Source: Stenotrophomonas lacuserhaii | GTDB taxonomy: Bacteria; Pseudomonadota; Gammaproteobacteria; Xanthomonadales; Xanthomonadaceae | Assembly (NCBI RefSeq): GCF_014836545.1 | Contig: NZ_JACSQS010000001.1 | Span: 124,001 to 188,000 of the forward strand | Direction of reading: 5' to 3' | Length of the DNA stretch: 64,000 nt | Shown: positions 35,201 to 42,210 of the stretch, in pieces | Layout: each line of letters begins with the position of its first letter | Position numbering within the stretch: the first letter of the stretch is position 1 | The notes under the pieces: model-generated | Databases searched by the model: none | What the model was told of the DNA's origin: nothing | What the model saw: the letters and a program-made list of their open reading frames with translations, nothing else | Position numbers and translations under genes: made by a program

Positions 35201-37978
35201 GACGGTCATGCGCCAGAGCGTGCGCAGTACCGCGCCACCGGCCAGCAACGCTTCGTAGGGCAGACACGCAACCTGGGTGGCCGCGCGCAGCAACGACTGC
35301 AGCGTGCCGCGCCCGACCATGATGTAGTGCGCTTCCAGCGGGGTGTCGTCCGGAACGCTCAGCGCATCGCGCAGCATGCCGATCAGCGGCGGCGCGAACC
35401 ACAGTGCCAGCACCCATGCCGTCCACGCAGCCTGGCTTTCGGCATACAGCCAACCCGCCACCAGCAAGGCCAAGGCTGCGATCGGCACCAGGCTCCGGCG
35501 CAGGTTGTCCAGCAACTTGCCGCGCGAGAGCAGGCTGAGCCGGTTGCGTTCCCATCCCGATCCCGGGCGCGGTGTCCACGGCATCAACCAGGGCAACAGC
35601 TGCCAGTCGCCGCGGATCCAGCGCGCACGGCGCTTGGCATCGGCGGCGTAGCGTTCTGGATAGTCCTCGTACAGGCGCACGTCGCTGACCAGGCCGGCGC
35701 GTGCATAGCAGCCTTCCAGCAGATCATGGCTGAGGATGCGGTTCTCGGGCAGGCGACCCTCGAGCGCATGCTCGAAGGCTTCGACGTCATAGATGCCTTT
35801 GCCGACGAATGAGCCTTCGTCGAACAGGTCCTGGTACACATCCGAGACCATGCGCGAGTACGGATCGATGCCGGGCTCGCTGCCGAACATCCTGGCAAAC
35901 CGCGAGGTGCGGCGCGTGCCCAGACTGGTGCCGACGCTGGGCTGCAGGATGCCGTAGCCCTCCACCACGCGTTGCAGGGCCGGATCGAAGCGCGGGCGGT
36001 TGAGCGGGTGCGCCAGGGTGGCGACGAAGGCGCGTGCGGCATCCCGCGGAAGTTGCGTGTCCGAATCCAGGGTGATGACGTAGCGCGCGCCGATCAGGGC
36101 CGCCACGTCACCGACGGTCTGCATGAAGGCGGTCGCATTGCCCTGGCGGAGCAGGGCATTGAGCGCTGCCAGCTTGCCGCGCTTGCGCTCGTGTCCCATC
36201 CAAACCCCTTCGCCGGGGTTCCATTGCCTGGGGCGGTGCAGCAGGTAGAAGCGATCGCCGCGCTCTGGAGCGTAGCGTCGGTTCAATTCGTCGATCCGCT
36301 CCACGGCGTGTGCAAGCAGGGCGTCGTCGGTCGGCGTCTCGGCGGCCGCAGCGTCGAGAAAATCCGTCAGCAGCACGAAGCGCAGTTGAGGATCGCGGTT
36401 GGCCAGGAAGCGGACTTCCAGCGCTTCGGTGAGGACATCAATGCCGTCGATGCTGGACAGCATCGAGGGGACTGCGACCACGGTGGAGCAGGCGGCCGGG
36501 ATACCTTCGCTGAAATCGAGTTTGGGCAGCGGCCTGGGCGTGACCAGCACCGTCGCGGTCCAGTTCACCAGCACGATGCCCAGCTCGCTGAACACCAGCA
36601 GCCCGAGCAGCGCGGCCAGCCAGACCGGCGCCGCGCCACTGCCGCTGGCCAGCAGGCCCCCGGTGGCCAGCACCGCGAGCAGCGTGATCGGCAGCAGGTA
36701 CAGCGACATCGGTACGCGATGCGCCAGTCGCGGTGCCTTGCGGTGGCGTGGTGCCACCTCGGCCACCGCGTCGATGGTAGCGTTCACGCCATCGCCGACC
36801 AGCCAGTAGCCCACGTGCGTGCGTGGCCCGTCGAGCGGCGCAGCCCGCGCCAGGTCCAGCGCGATGGTCGCCACGCGTTCCTCCGCGACGCGACTACCGC
36901 GGGCGATCTTTTCCACGACATGGCGATAGGCGTCGCGGGTGCCGAAATCCATCTGCGCGTAGACGCCCATGGGGTCGTCGCGCAGCCGCTGCTCGACCAC
37001 GCTCATATCTTCGACAAAGGTGCGCCAATCCATCGTGGAGAGAAAGCGCAGGCTGCCGATACTGTTGCCGATGGAGACCTGGTCGGCCGCCTGCTGCTGT
37101 CCCTCGGCGGCGACCAGTTCCTCGATGCGCTGGCCCGCTGCGGCTGCCCACTGTTCCAGCCAGGCGACGGGCATGGCCCACGCGCCACCGCGCCCTTGCA
37201 GCGAGCGGGTCAGCTCGGCGATGAAGGCGCCGGTCAGAGGTGGCTGGGACCGTGCCATATCGGCCACCACCAGGACCACATCGGTAGGGGTGTCGGAGGC
37301 GGCGCGATTAAGGTTGTCCGCCCACTGCGCAGCCAGGCCGCGGTCGGTTCCGTCGCGCATCACCCGCGCCGCCATGCGCCGCAGATTCTCCAGCAGGGCC
37401 AGCCGCAGCATGATGGGAACGGCCCACAGTTCGCCCAGGCTCAGCGGAGCGAGCGACTGGTAGGAGGTGATGAAGCGGCCCAGGGTGTCGGCGTCGATGC
37501 GCCCATCGCCGTGCGCGATGGCCTGCATCGACAGTTCATACACGCGCGGCAATCCGGCCGAGGGGCCAGCGACAAGCGAAGGCAACTGCCGGCTATAACC
37601 ACGGGGCAGGTGGCGTCGCGCGGTCTGGATCTGTTCTTCGATCAGGTAGTAGTTGTCGAGCAGCCATTCCCCGGCCGGGGTCACCGGCCGCTGTTCGCGC
37701 ACCACGTTGCTGAGCAGCGTGTTGGCGTCTTCCAGGACGCGTTCATTGGCCTGCAGGCGGCCGAGAAGGCGCTCTGCACCGGGTCGCATCCGCACCCGAT
37801 GCTGGCGCGCAAGCGAGCGTCCGTAGACCTCCATCTGTTCAACGCTGTACAGCGCGGCACGCAGTGGAACCTCGGTGGCTTCGATGGCGGGGACTGAGGC
37901 TTGGTGCTCACGCCAGCGCCAACGGACCAGACGACGCAGACGGAGCCAACGACCTAGAAGACGGCGAAAGTGGGGCAT
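29270..37978 (-). CDS. ndvB: Cyclic beta-glucan synthase (NdvB/ChvB/Cgs type), 2902 residues
   Basis: Length matches Cgs/NdvB enzymes (about 2800-2900). Order: N-terminal soluble domain, membrane helices near 425-480 (LLPITLLAVLATGGLLASG), a glycosyltransferase 84 domain with ITLDSDTQLPRDAARAF near 640, more membrane helices near 850-910 and 985-1035, a glycoamylase-like domain (FSLMEYGFLFYRTRNLLSIGYNVDD, ~1300-1560), then GH94 phosphorylase-like modules with the catalytic GSGDWNDGMNRVG near 2580. The inner-membrane protein builds glucose chains, trims them and closes the ring; products fill the periplasm in osmoadaptation and, in Pseudomonas biofilms, bind antibiotics. The gene is transcribed away from the gene at 38189 and coupled to a 75-residue gene. 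Confidence 0.92.
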   Translation of the reverse strand: MPHFRRLLGRWLRLRRLVRWRWREHQASVPAIEATEVPLRAALYSVEQMEVYGRSLARQHRVRMRPGAERLLGRLQANERVLEDANTLLSNVVREQRPVTPAGEWLLDNYYLIEEQIQTARRHLPRGYSRQLPSLVAGPSAGLPRVYELSMQAIAHGDGRIDADTLGRFITSYQSLAPLSLGELWAVPIMLRLALLENLRRMAARVMRDGTDRGLAAQWADNLNRAASDTPTDVVLVVADMARSQPPLTGAFIAELTRSLQGRGGAWAMPVAWLEQWAAAAGQRIEELVAAEGQQQAADQVSIGNSIGSLRFLSTMDWRTFVEDMSVVEQRLRDDPMGVYAQMDFGTRDAYRHVVEKIARGSRVAEERVATIALDLARAAPLDGPRTHVGYWLVGDGVNATIDAVAEVAPRHRKAPRLAHRVPMSLYLLPITLLAVLATGGLLASGSGAAPVWLAALLGLLVFSELGIVLVNWTATVLVTPRPLPKLDFSEGIPAACSTVVAVPSMLSSIDGIDVLTEALEVRFLANRDPQLRFVLLTDFLDAAAAETPTDDALLAHAVERIDELNRRYAPERGDRFYLLHRPRQWNPGEGVWMGHERKRGKLAALNALLRQGNATAFMQTVGDVAALIGARYVITLDSDTQLPRDAARAFVATLAHPLNRPRFDPALQRVVEGYGILQPSVGTSLGTRRTSRFARMFGSEPGIDPYSRMVSDVYQDLFDEGSFVGKGIYDVEAFEHALEGRLPENRILSHDLLEGCYARAGLVSDVRLYEDYPERYAADAKRRARWIRGDWQLLPWLMPWTPRPGSGWERNRLSLLSRGKLLDNLRRSLVPIAALALLVAGWLYAESQAAWTAWVLALWFAPPLIGMLRDALSVPDDTPLEAHYIMVGRGTLQSLLRAATQVACLPYEALLAGGAVLRTLWRMTVTRRHLLQWNPSSEVERRLGSDRGAEWRVMAPASLLAVALAAVVATLAPQALPVALPLLLAWTFAPALMAWLGRPPAASVAELSVTQRAFLGRLGRRTWSFFQAWVREQDHWLPPDNIQEHPTLVVARRTSPTNIGLSLLANLSAWDFGWLQLGAVAERTALTFDTLDQLPRHRGHFLNWYDTETLAPLQPRYVSTVDSGNLAGHLLTLRQGLLALVDAPVLAPHTFDGLADTLGVLEEERQRHRPADALLGEALNHLRQRLAATRTDHPSGAAQLLARLQELAGLADAVLAQWPAPPAPEEGELHWPALFAAECHAAHATLADLPADAAVDGEAAVPSLRQLAALPGSAGADARARIEQLQALAHRAGQFSLMEYGFLFYRTRNLLSIGYNVDDHRLDNSFYDLLASEARLCAFVAIAQGQLSQESWFALGRMLTEVNGTPTLLSWSGSMFEYLMPQLVMPSYPDTLLDQTARHAVEAQIVYGRTLNLPWGVSESGYNAVDARLNYQYRAFGVPGLGLKRGLGQDRVIAPYASMMALMVAPEAACQNLQVLEGLGFTGRFGMYEAIDYTPARVPPGQDHVLLRSFMAHHQGMGLLSLDYLLRDQPMQRRFVADTEFQATLLLLQERIPRIGLFHPHEVEALGEHSAMAEHETSLRVLRDPGGPRPEVQLLSNGRYHGMLTHAGSGYSRHGDLSLTRWREDGTTDAWGSFCYLRDVDSGEFWSAAYQPTCVPVDNYEAIFSDAKAEFRGARRGCESHLQVAISAEDDIELRRLRLTNRGRRQRTVEITTYAEVVLAPAASDDAHPAFSNLFVQSEILAAKQAVLCTRRPRSHDEVPPWMFHLVAVHDAAVVAISYETDRARFLGRGNTPRTPQALTTDAELSGTDGSVLDPIVAIRVRVVLQPEQTVQLDMVFGIGVDRPGCEALVDKYRDRRLADRVFDLAWTHSQVVRRQINASQAEASLYERLASHVLYANPLLRAGAAVLQQNQRGQSGLWGHAISGDLPIVLLKVTDAENVELVRQLVQAHAYWRQKGLNTDLVIWNDSKAGYRQELQDQILGMVAASSETGLLDRPGGIFVRPVQNMSHEDRILLQAVARVVISDEDGTLAAQVGRQPLPVRRIPALVPQAEQQELALAMDATPGLPVVADPGPEPGLPPGVEHDEEVDDPWPFLPYRGVGRFDNGTGSFSEDGREYVVVLREGAPTPAPWANVIANARLGTVVSESAPGYTWFENAHEFRLTPWLNDPVSDTGGEAFYVRDEDSGRVWSPMPLPCRGTGAYRTRHGFGYTVYEHIEDGIASELWVFVDVTAPLKFSVLRLHNLSGRPRRLSAIGYVEWVMGDLRPKSRMHVVTERDPQTGALLARNSYSTEFGGRMAFFDTDAEGCGWTCDRLEFIGRNGGLHAPAALRRERLDARSGAGLDPCAAIQVPLELAPGERSETTFRLGAGRDREETLALARSRQGNQEAIDALDAVRIHWRNVLATVQVRTPDPALDALANGWLVYQTLGCRYLARSGYYQSGGAFGFRDQLQDALALVHARPDLTREHLLLCAAHQFTEGDVMHWWHPPQGRGVRTRCSDDYLWLPQGACRYLEVTGDASVLDEVVGFIEGRAVTAEEEGYYDMPTLSAQRGTLYAHCVVALERGCRLLGERGLPLMGSGDWNDGMNRVGDQQRGESVWLGFFLHDTLRRFIGLANARGDASRAQWCEEQAERLRQNLEQHAWDGAWYRRAWFDNGAPLGSSQNQECRIDSISQSWSVLSGVAAPERASQALDSLYTHLVRKDAKLIQLLDPPFDRTTEDPGYIRGYVPGVRENGGQYTHAAVWAAMAFAQQGDAVRAWELAGMINPLNHALDAAAVQTYRVEPYVLAADVYAVSPHVGRGGWTWYTGSAGWMYRLLIESLLGIRRDGDRLSLEPCLPDHWPSFELSYRFGRSLYEFVVTRTAQGAPTLHVDGVLQPDLTVRLRDDGHCYHVTLDLGSSSG

Positions 37979-38188
37979 AGATTACCCATGAGGCAGGTCG
38001 CGATATGCATAGTTGCATTGCGGGTGCCGTGGTGGCTGTGAAGGCCGGCAACCGGAACACGTACATGGCTTGCCCGGCAGGCACCCTCTGTCCGCTCCAG
38101 CGCTGGGTACCAACACCGGACGACCACGTCGGCTTCGCATGTGGCAACCTCGAACCCGCAGGCTCAGCAACCCCACAGGCGCCCCCGT

Positions 38189-38506
38189 ATGGAAACCTTG
38201 ATGACCCCGGACGGCCGCTACCTCATCGTCCGAGGGCGGCTATGGCGAGCCACCAATCCTGACCTGGATGAGCAACGCAGAGACGAGTTGGTCCATGCGC
38301 TGATGGATGCACGTCGGGCCGTCAAGGCAGCCAAGGCCTCGGCAGATGGGGAGGCACTTGCCGCTGCGCGGCGGGCAGTAAACACCGCCAAGGTCGGCCT
38401 GGGCGAACGAGGCCCCGTGTGGTGGACCGACGGGTCCCCCGACCTCAACCGGCGCATGATCAGCAACACACCGTACGCCGACTGGTTCAACAGCGTGAGC
38501 GCGTGA
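38189..38506 (+). CDS. Small hypothetical protein (intact member of a duplicated family)
   Basis: 105 residues from ATG 38189: TPDGRYLIVRGRLWRATNPDLDEQRRDELVHALMDARRAV then an Ala/Arg-rich helix and WTDGSPDLNRRMISNTPYADWF. This resembles a small conserved family of proteobacteria that appears in stand-alone form; the role is unknown. A broken copy lies at 28623 on the other side of the glucan synthase gene. The two run in the same direction and flank the synthase as direct repeats. Confidence 0.65.
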   Translation: METLMTPDGRYLIVRGRLWRATNPDLDEQRRDELVHALMDARRAVKAAKASADGEALAAARRAVNTAKVGLGERGPVWWTDGSPDLNRRMISNTPYADWFNSVSA

Positions 38507-38623
38507 CCAACCACGATGCGGCAGGCGTTGCGCCAGTGCGTCCGTTGTCAACGGACAGGACGTCATCAAGCCACACCCGTCGATACAGCTGGCAGTCTGA
38601 ATATCGCTGGTAACCTTCATTTC

Positions 38624-39484
38624 ATGCCTTCATCTGCCGCTCAAGCACGTCGGTCAAGCCACGCATCTGAGTATCTGTATCCCGACCACCTGCGGGAGGT
38701 AGCCGCAGCGCTGCCCCGCCTGCCAGGGGTTTATACGTTTCACGGTATCGAAGGTGGCTTGCCTCTCTATATCGGCAAGAGCATCAATGTCCGTACCCGT
38801 GTAATGGATCATCTGCGCACGCGCGAAGAAGCCGCGCTCCTGCGGCAAAGCCGAAGCATCAGCTGCGTACGAACGGCGGGTGACCTGGGTGCCCGGCTGC
38901 TGGAGGCGCAACTGGTCAAGCGCCAGATGCCGCTCTACAACCGGCTGCTGCGGAAGCTTCCTCGGCAGTTCAGCCTGCGGCTTTATCGTGGCGAGGTTTC
39001 TGTGGTCAATTCGGCCGACTATGAGCTGGCCAGCGCTCCGATGCTCTACGGACTGTATTCCAGCGAACGATCAGCGTTGGAATCGCTCAGGCGCGTCGCC
39101 GACGATCAGGCGTTGTGCTACTCGCTGCTGGGTCTGGAGCGCTTGCCCAAGGGGCGCGCGTGTTTCCGTTCCATGCTGCGCCAATGCCTTGGCGCCTGCT
39201 GCGGAAAGGAGACCGCCGCTGAGCATGAGCTGCGCCTGCGTGCCGCGCTTGCGCATCTGGAGGTCACCGCGTGGCCTTACGGCGGCCGCATCGCGATCGA
39301 GGAGGCCGGGGAGGATATGACCCAGTTTCATGTTGTCGACAACTGGGCCTACCACGGCAGTGCGCCGACCCTTGCCAAAGCGCGGCGTATCAAACCAGGC
39401 GCCGAGCAGTTCGATCGTGACTCCTACAAGATTCTCCGGCATGCGCTGGACCGTGGCACAGCGGTTGTCCATCTGCTTTCCTGA
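38624..39484 (+). CDS. cho: Excinuclease Cho (UvrC-like GIY-YIG nuclease)
   Basis: 286 residues from ATG 38624. The GIY-YIG domain is near the N-terminus: LPGVYTFHGIEGGLPLYIGKSINVRTRVMDHL, with LLEAQLVKRQMPLYNRLLR carrying the conserved Glu. The C-terminal half lacks the UvrC RNase H-like and HhH domains, as in Cho. Cho makes the 3' incision in nucleotide excision repair at lesions UvrC handles poorly and is SOS-controlled in E. coli. I see no clear LexA box in the 100 bases upstream. Confidence 0.88.
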   Translation: MPSSAAQARRSSHASEYLYPDHLREVAAALPRLPGVYTFHGIEGGLPLYIGKSINVRTRVMDHLRTREEAALLRQSRSISCVRTAGDLGARLLEAQLVKRQMPLYNRLLRKLPRQFSLRLYRGEVSVVNSADYELASAPMLYGLYSSERSALESLRRVADDQALCYSLLGLERLPKGRACFRSMLRQCLGACCGKETAAEHELRLRAALAHLEVTAWPYGGRIAIEEAGEDMTQFHVVDNWAYHGSAPTLAKARRIKPGAEQFDRDSYKILRHALDRGTAVVHLLS

Positions 39485-39549
39485 AGCACTCCGCGCGGGC
39501 AATCGTGGCTGGCGGCCCCATTTACAAGCACACCAACCACCCCCTCGCC

Positions 39550-39675
39550 GAGCTACCCCAGGCGGGTTACCCATAACCCGCTTGTAAGCGCGACTGAACG
39601 CCGCCTGCGACGCATGCCCAAGACGCTCTGCCACCACCTCCATGGGCAGGTTCTCAGCGGGTCTGACGATTCATG
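39550..39675 (-). pseudogene. Remnant of an AraC-family regulator (C-terminal HTH)
   Basis: The - strand reads AENLPMEVVAERLGHASQAAF then SRAYKRVMGNPPG, the second helix-turn-helix of AraC/XylS regulators. Nothing of the upstream domains is found, and the frame runs on into unrelated sequence. It starts where the neighbouring membrane gene ends (39677), so most of the regulator was replaced or deleted. Confidence 0.75.
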
Positions 39676-39676
39676 T

Positions 39677-40045
39677 CTAGCCGTCTCGCAGGGTAACCAG
39701 GCGGCAACGCAGCGCGCCGGCCGCCGCCGCGATAGCCATGGCAGGCACCGCCAGCACCAGTGCGTATACCAGTCCGGCCAGCAACAACGGACCAAAGCCC
39801 GACACCACGGCCACTACCGGAACCTGCAGCGCCATGAGCAACAGTCCCCACAGCCACGCCCGCCGGGGAAAACAGGCGCCCAGGACTGCCGCAATGCCCA
39901 GCGCGATGGGATAGACGACCGTCCAGAACGCGGGCGCGTCCCATGGCTCGCCGCCCGGCGTCCGCCACGCCACCAGCACCCAGAATACCACGCCGACTTT
40001 CAGCGTTACCGCACTTGCTGCAAGCAAACTACCCGTCATCCGCAT
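39677..40045 (-). CDS. Small integral membrane protein, four helices
   Basis: 122 residues from ATG 40045. Four hydrophobic segments: LLAASAVTLKVGVVFWVLVAW, TVVYPIALGIAAVLGACF, WLWGLLLMALQVPVVAVV and LLLAGLVYALVLAVPAMAIAAAAG. No family recognised. A longer frame starts upstream at 40174 but the added residues are basic and out of character. The last codons abut the AraC remnant. Confidence 0.65.
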   Translation of the reverse strand: MRMTGSLLAASAVTLKVGVVFWVLVAWRTPGGEPWDAPAFWTVVYPIALGIAAVLGACFPRRAWLWGLLLMALQVPVVAVVSGFGPLLLAGLVYALVLAVPAMAIAAAAGALRCRLVTLRDG

Positions 40046-40207
40046 CGTTGGTCCCCCGCACGAATGCGCAGCATGCCACTGTCGCCGTTGACGGCGTATG
40101 ACCAGCGACGCCACCAGGATGCCAGGCGCACCCCCTCCGCACCCACCTGTCGACGCATCGATTTCCGTCTCCATCCTTGAGACCAGCCCAACCTATCCTC
40201 CAGCCCC

Positions 40208-40573
40208 ATGGACGCCCCCCAGCAAACCCTCACCCCCATGCCAGACCACTTCCACTGGAAGCCGCGCTGCCACCTCGACACGCTTCCCACCGGGCTCTTC
40301 CTCCACGGCGAGATAGTAGCCAGCATGCACCAGCGCATCGACGGCGCGTGGCTGGCTCGTCTCCATGCGGACGATGGCCTGGATACCCCGCTGGTGATGC
40401 GACGCTGCACTTCCTTCGATGCCGGCCGCAAAGGCTGCGAACTGTGGGCCCTGCGCCACGAACGTGCGCTGCGCCGCAAAGTGGCGATAAAGCTTCAATG
40501 GATCCAGGACAACGTGGTGCTGAGAGGCAGGGGGGCGCAACTGGAACGTCAGCACACAACAGGGCCCAGCTGA
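40208..40573 (+). CDS. Chromosomal paralog of the prophage protein at 23585
   Basis: 121 residues. It shares with the prophage copy the blocks WKPRCHLDTLPTGLFLHG, VASM.QR.DG.WLARL, SFDAG, GCELWALRHE and KLQWIQD.VVLRGRG. Only the last ~15 residues differ fully. The base sequence just before the ATG is also alike (CCTATCCTCC here, CCTATGCTCC there). Function unknown. Confidence 0.7.
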   Translation: MDAPQQTLTPMPDHFHWKPRCHLDTLPTGLFLHGEIVASMHQRIDGAWLARLHADDGLDTPLVMRRCTSFDAGRKGCELWALRHERALRRKVAIKLQWIQDNVVLRGRGAQLERQHTTGPS

Positions 40574-40656
40574 TTCGGACGCCCAGACAAACCGGCTGCA
40601 GGCTACCCCGTCCGTAGATGATACCCACAGACAACTGCCGCCCTGGAAGGCTAGCA

Positions 40657-40917
40657 ATGAAAGCCCTCTGGTACATCTCAACCACGATTTCACTGCTCTG
40701 CGCGGCGCTTGTCATCTGGCTCTCAGCCACCCAGGGCGCCGGCCCGAAGATGCTCGCGGCGATGCAGCTTTTCGTCCTCGGCGCATGCGCAGCCCTGGTC
40801 TGCGTCATCACCGCCGTCGCCCTGCAGGGCCGTCGCGTGGTCCCCAGCGCCGTGCTCCTTCTCGCCTACGCAGCAGCGTGCGTACTCTTCGTGCTGAGCC
40901 TCGGCAACGTCCGTTAA
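40657..40917 (+). CDS. Small membrane protein, three helices
   Basis: 86 residues from ATG 40657, preceded by GGAAGGCTAGCA. Hydrophobic segments at about 4-22, 30-52 and 60-80 (ALWYISTTISLLCAALVIWL, MQLFVLGACAALVCVITAVAL, AVLLLAYAAACVLFVLSL) and very short loops. No family recognised. Confidence 0.6.
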   Translation: MKALWYISTTISLLCAALVIWLSATQGAGPKMLAAMQLFVLGACAALVCVITAVALQGRRVVPSAVLLLAYAAACVLFVLSLGNVR

Positions 40918-41094
40918 CACCTCAGCCGCCGCGCCAAATCCGCAACTTTCCTCATGCACACGTCCGCCACACCAGCACACGATGTCCGTGCTGACCCGTA
41001 GGGCCAGCTGGGATTGGCATCCCGAACGTCGTTAGCAAAGCTTTTCCGTTGTCGCCTTCGGGTACGGCGGAGCATGCGCCCTCGTGCCATCCTT

Positions 41095-41178
41095 TTGGCG
41101 GACGGTGCGGGGGATCGCATGATCCGCGGGTTAACTGCTTTGTACGACGCCGGTACTTCGACCCGCACCGTCCGCCAA
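41095..41178. repeat. Perfect 17-base inverted repeat, 84-base hairpin
   Basis: TTGGCGGACGGTGCGGG (41095-41111) is the exact reverse complement of 41162-41178. The 50-base loop holds a smaller hairpin (GGATC..GATCC). It stops 28 bases before the next gene start. The 289-base gap 40918-41206 holds no convincing gene. Confidence 0.55.
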
Positions 41179-41206
41179 CCCGCGCCTCGGCGCCGGTGGC
41201 CATGCC

Positions 41207-41635
41207 ATGCGAGGTCACCCCTTGTCCGCAGAATTCAGAGCCAGCGTGCGCTTGTACGCGCTCATCGGCGAATCCGTCCACACGCTGCCCCCGCGCTTCG
41301 TCAAGAAGCTGGAAGGCATCCTGCAGGCCCACGAAAGTTCGCGGCACGCCTACCGCCCCACGGTGGCCGTACCGTCGCCGCGCCGGCGTTCGCCCAGCGA
41401 CGGCTCCAACCCGGATCCACGCGCCGCCGCCGATGCCTGGCACTGCGATCTCAGATTGGTGGACCGCCAGCTGCGCGCCCTTGCCGACGTGCTGGAGATC
41501 GTCCATATGGCGCACCGCGACATACACACCTCGGTAGAGGAGGGGATATCCAGCGACAGCCTGATCGATGCCTTGCTGGGCGACGGCCGGGATAGGGTCA
41601 GGACGGCGCGTGACGCCCTGCGTGGCGTGCTTTAG
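41207..41635 (+). CDS. Hypothetical soluble protein
   Basis: 142 residues, start uncertain between ATG 41207 and TTG 41222. Helical N-terminus (EFRASVRLYALIGESVHTLPPRFVKKLEGIL), a Pro/Arg/Ser-rich linker (50-75), then a helical C-terminal domain (RLVDRQLRALADVLEIVHMAHRDIHTSVEEG). No family recognised. The neighbouring hairpin at 41095-41178 lies in its leader. Confidence 0.5.
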   Translation: MRGHPLSAEFRASVRLYALIGESVHTLPPRFVKKLEGILQAHESSRHAYRPTVAVPSPRRRSPSDGSNPDPRAAADAWHCDLRLVDRQLRALADVLEIVHMAHRDIHTSVEEGISSDSLIDALLGDGRDRVRTARDALRGVL

Positions 41636-41706
41636 GCCACCCGCCAAGTACCGCTACAATCGCGCACAGCCCGCAGCAAGCGGGCACGCCCGATCTACAT
41701 CACCCC

Positions 41707-42198
41707 ATGAGCAGGATGCACATGCGCAGATCCGTCTACACCTTCACCGAAACCCCGCACGTCATCGTCGGCCTCGGCGCCGCCCTCGTGGCGACTATTC
41801 TGGTCATCACCATCGCCAAGGGCTTCATGCTCTGGTTTGGCGCTGCGATCGCGGTGGGCTCCGCGCTTGCCGCGCTCCGCTCCCTGGGCGCAACGATCCT
41901 CGTCACCGGCGATTCGCTGACCCGGCGCTCGCCGTTCGGCGAGGTCCGCATCATGTGGCGCGACCTGGATGGCGTGGAAGTCGGCCCCGGTTGCAGGACG
42001 CTCCTGTTCCGTGCAGGCGACAAGCAGGTATGGATGCGCCGACCCGCCGAATCGGTAGCGGCGTGGTTCAAGGCATTCCACGACCAGGAGGTGGAGGAGG
42101 ATGCGCTGGACCAGTTGTTGTACATGGCCGACGTGAAGCGTGTTTCTGCAGAGAAGCGCTGGCTGACGCCGCTTCGTGTTTCGCGTGGTCACGAGTGA
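41707..42198 (+). CDS. Membrane protein with PH-like C-terminal domain
   Basis: 163 residues from ATG 41707; ATG 41722 has the better ribosome site (GCAGGA). Two membrane helices (about 20-60, VIVGLGAALVATILVITIAKG and MLWFGAAIAVGSALAALRSL), then a beta-rich domain starting TILVTGDSLTRRSPFGEVRIMWRDLDGVEV that resembles bacterial PH-like (bPH) domains. Its last ~12 codons recur in broken form after the S41 gene at 43633. Twelve bases separate it from the S41 gene. Confidence 0.6.
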   Translation: MSRMHMRRSVYTFTETPHVIVGLGAALVATILVITIAKGFMLWFGAAIAVGSALAALRSLGATILVTGDSLTRRSPFGEVRIMWRDLDGVEVGPGCRTLLFRAGDKQVWMRRPAESVAAWFKAFHDQEVEEDALDQLLYMADVKRVSAEKRWLTPLRVSRGHE

Positions 42199-42210
42199 GC
42201 GGAGGTCTTC

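Noticed and set aside
35972-37897. 641-residue frame antisense to ndvB
   Set aside because: Same reason; composition follows the third-codon GC bias of ndvB.
39071-39549. C-terminal continuation of the AraC-like frame
   Set aside because: Beyond the second helix-turn-helix the frame is antisense to cho and lacks any AraC similarity.
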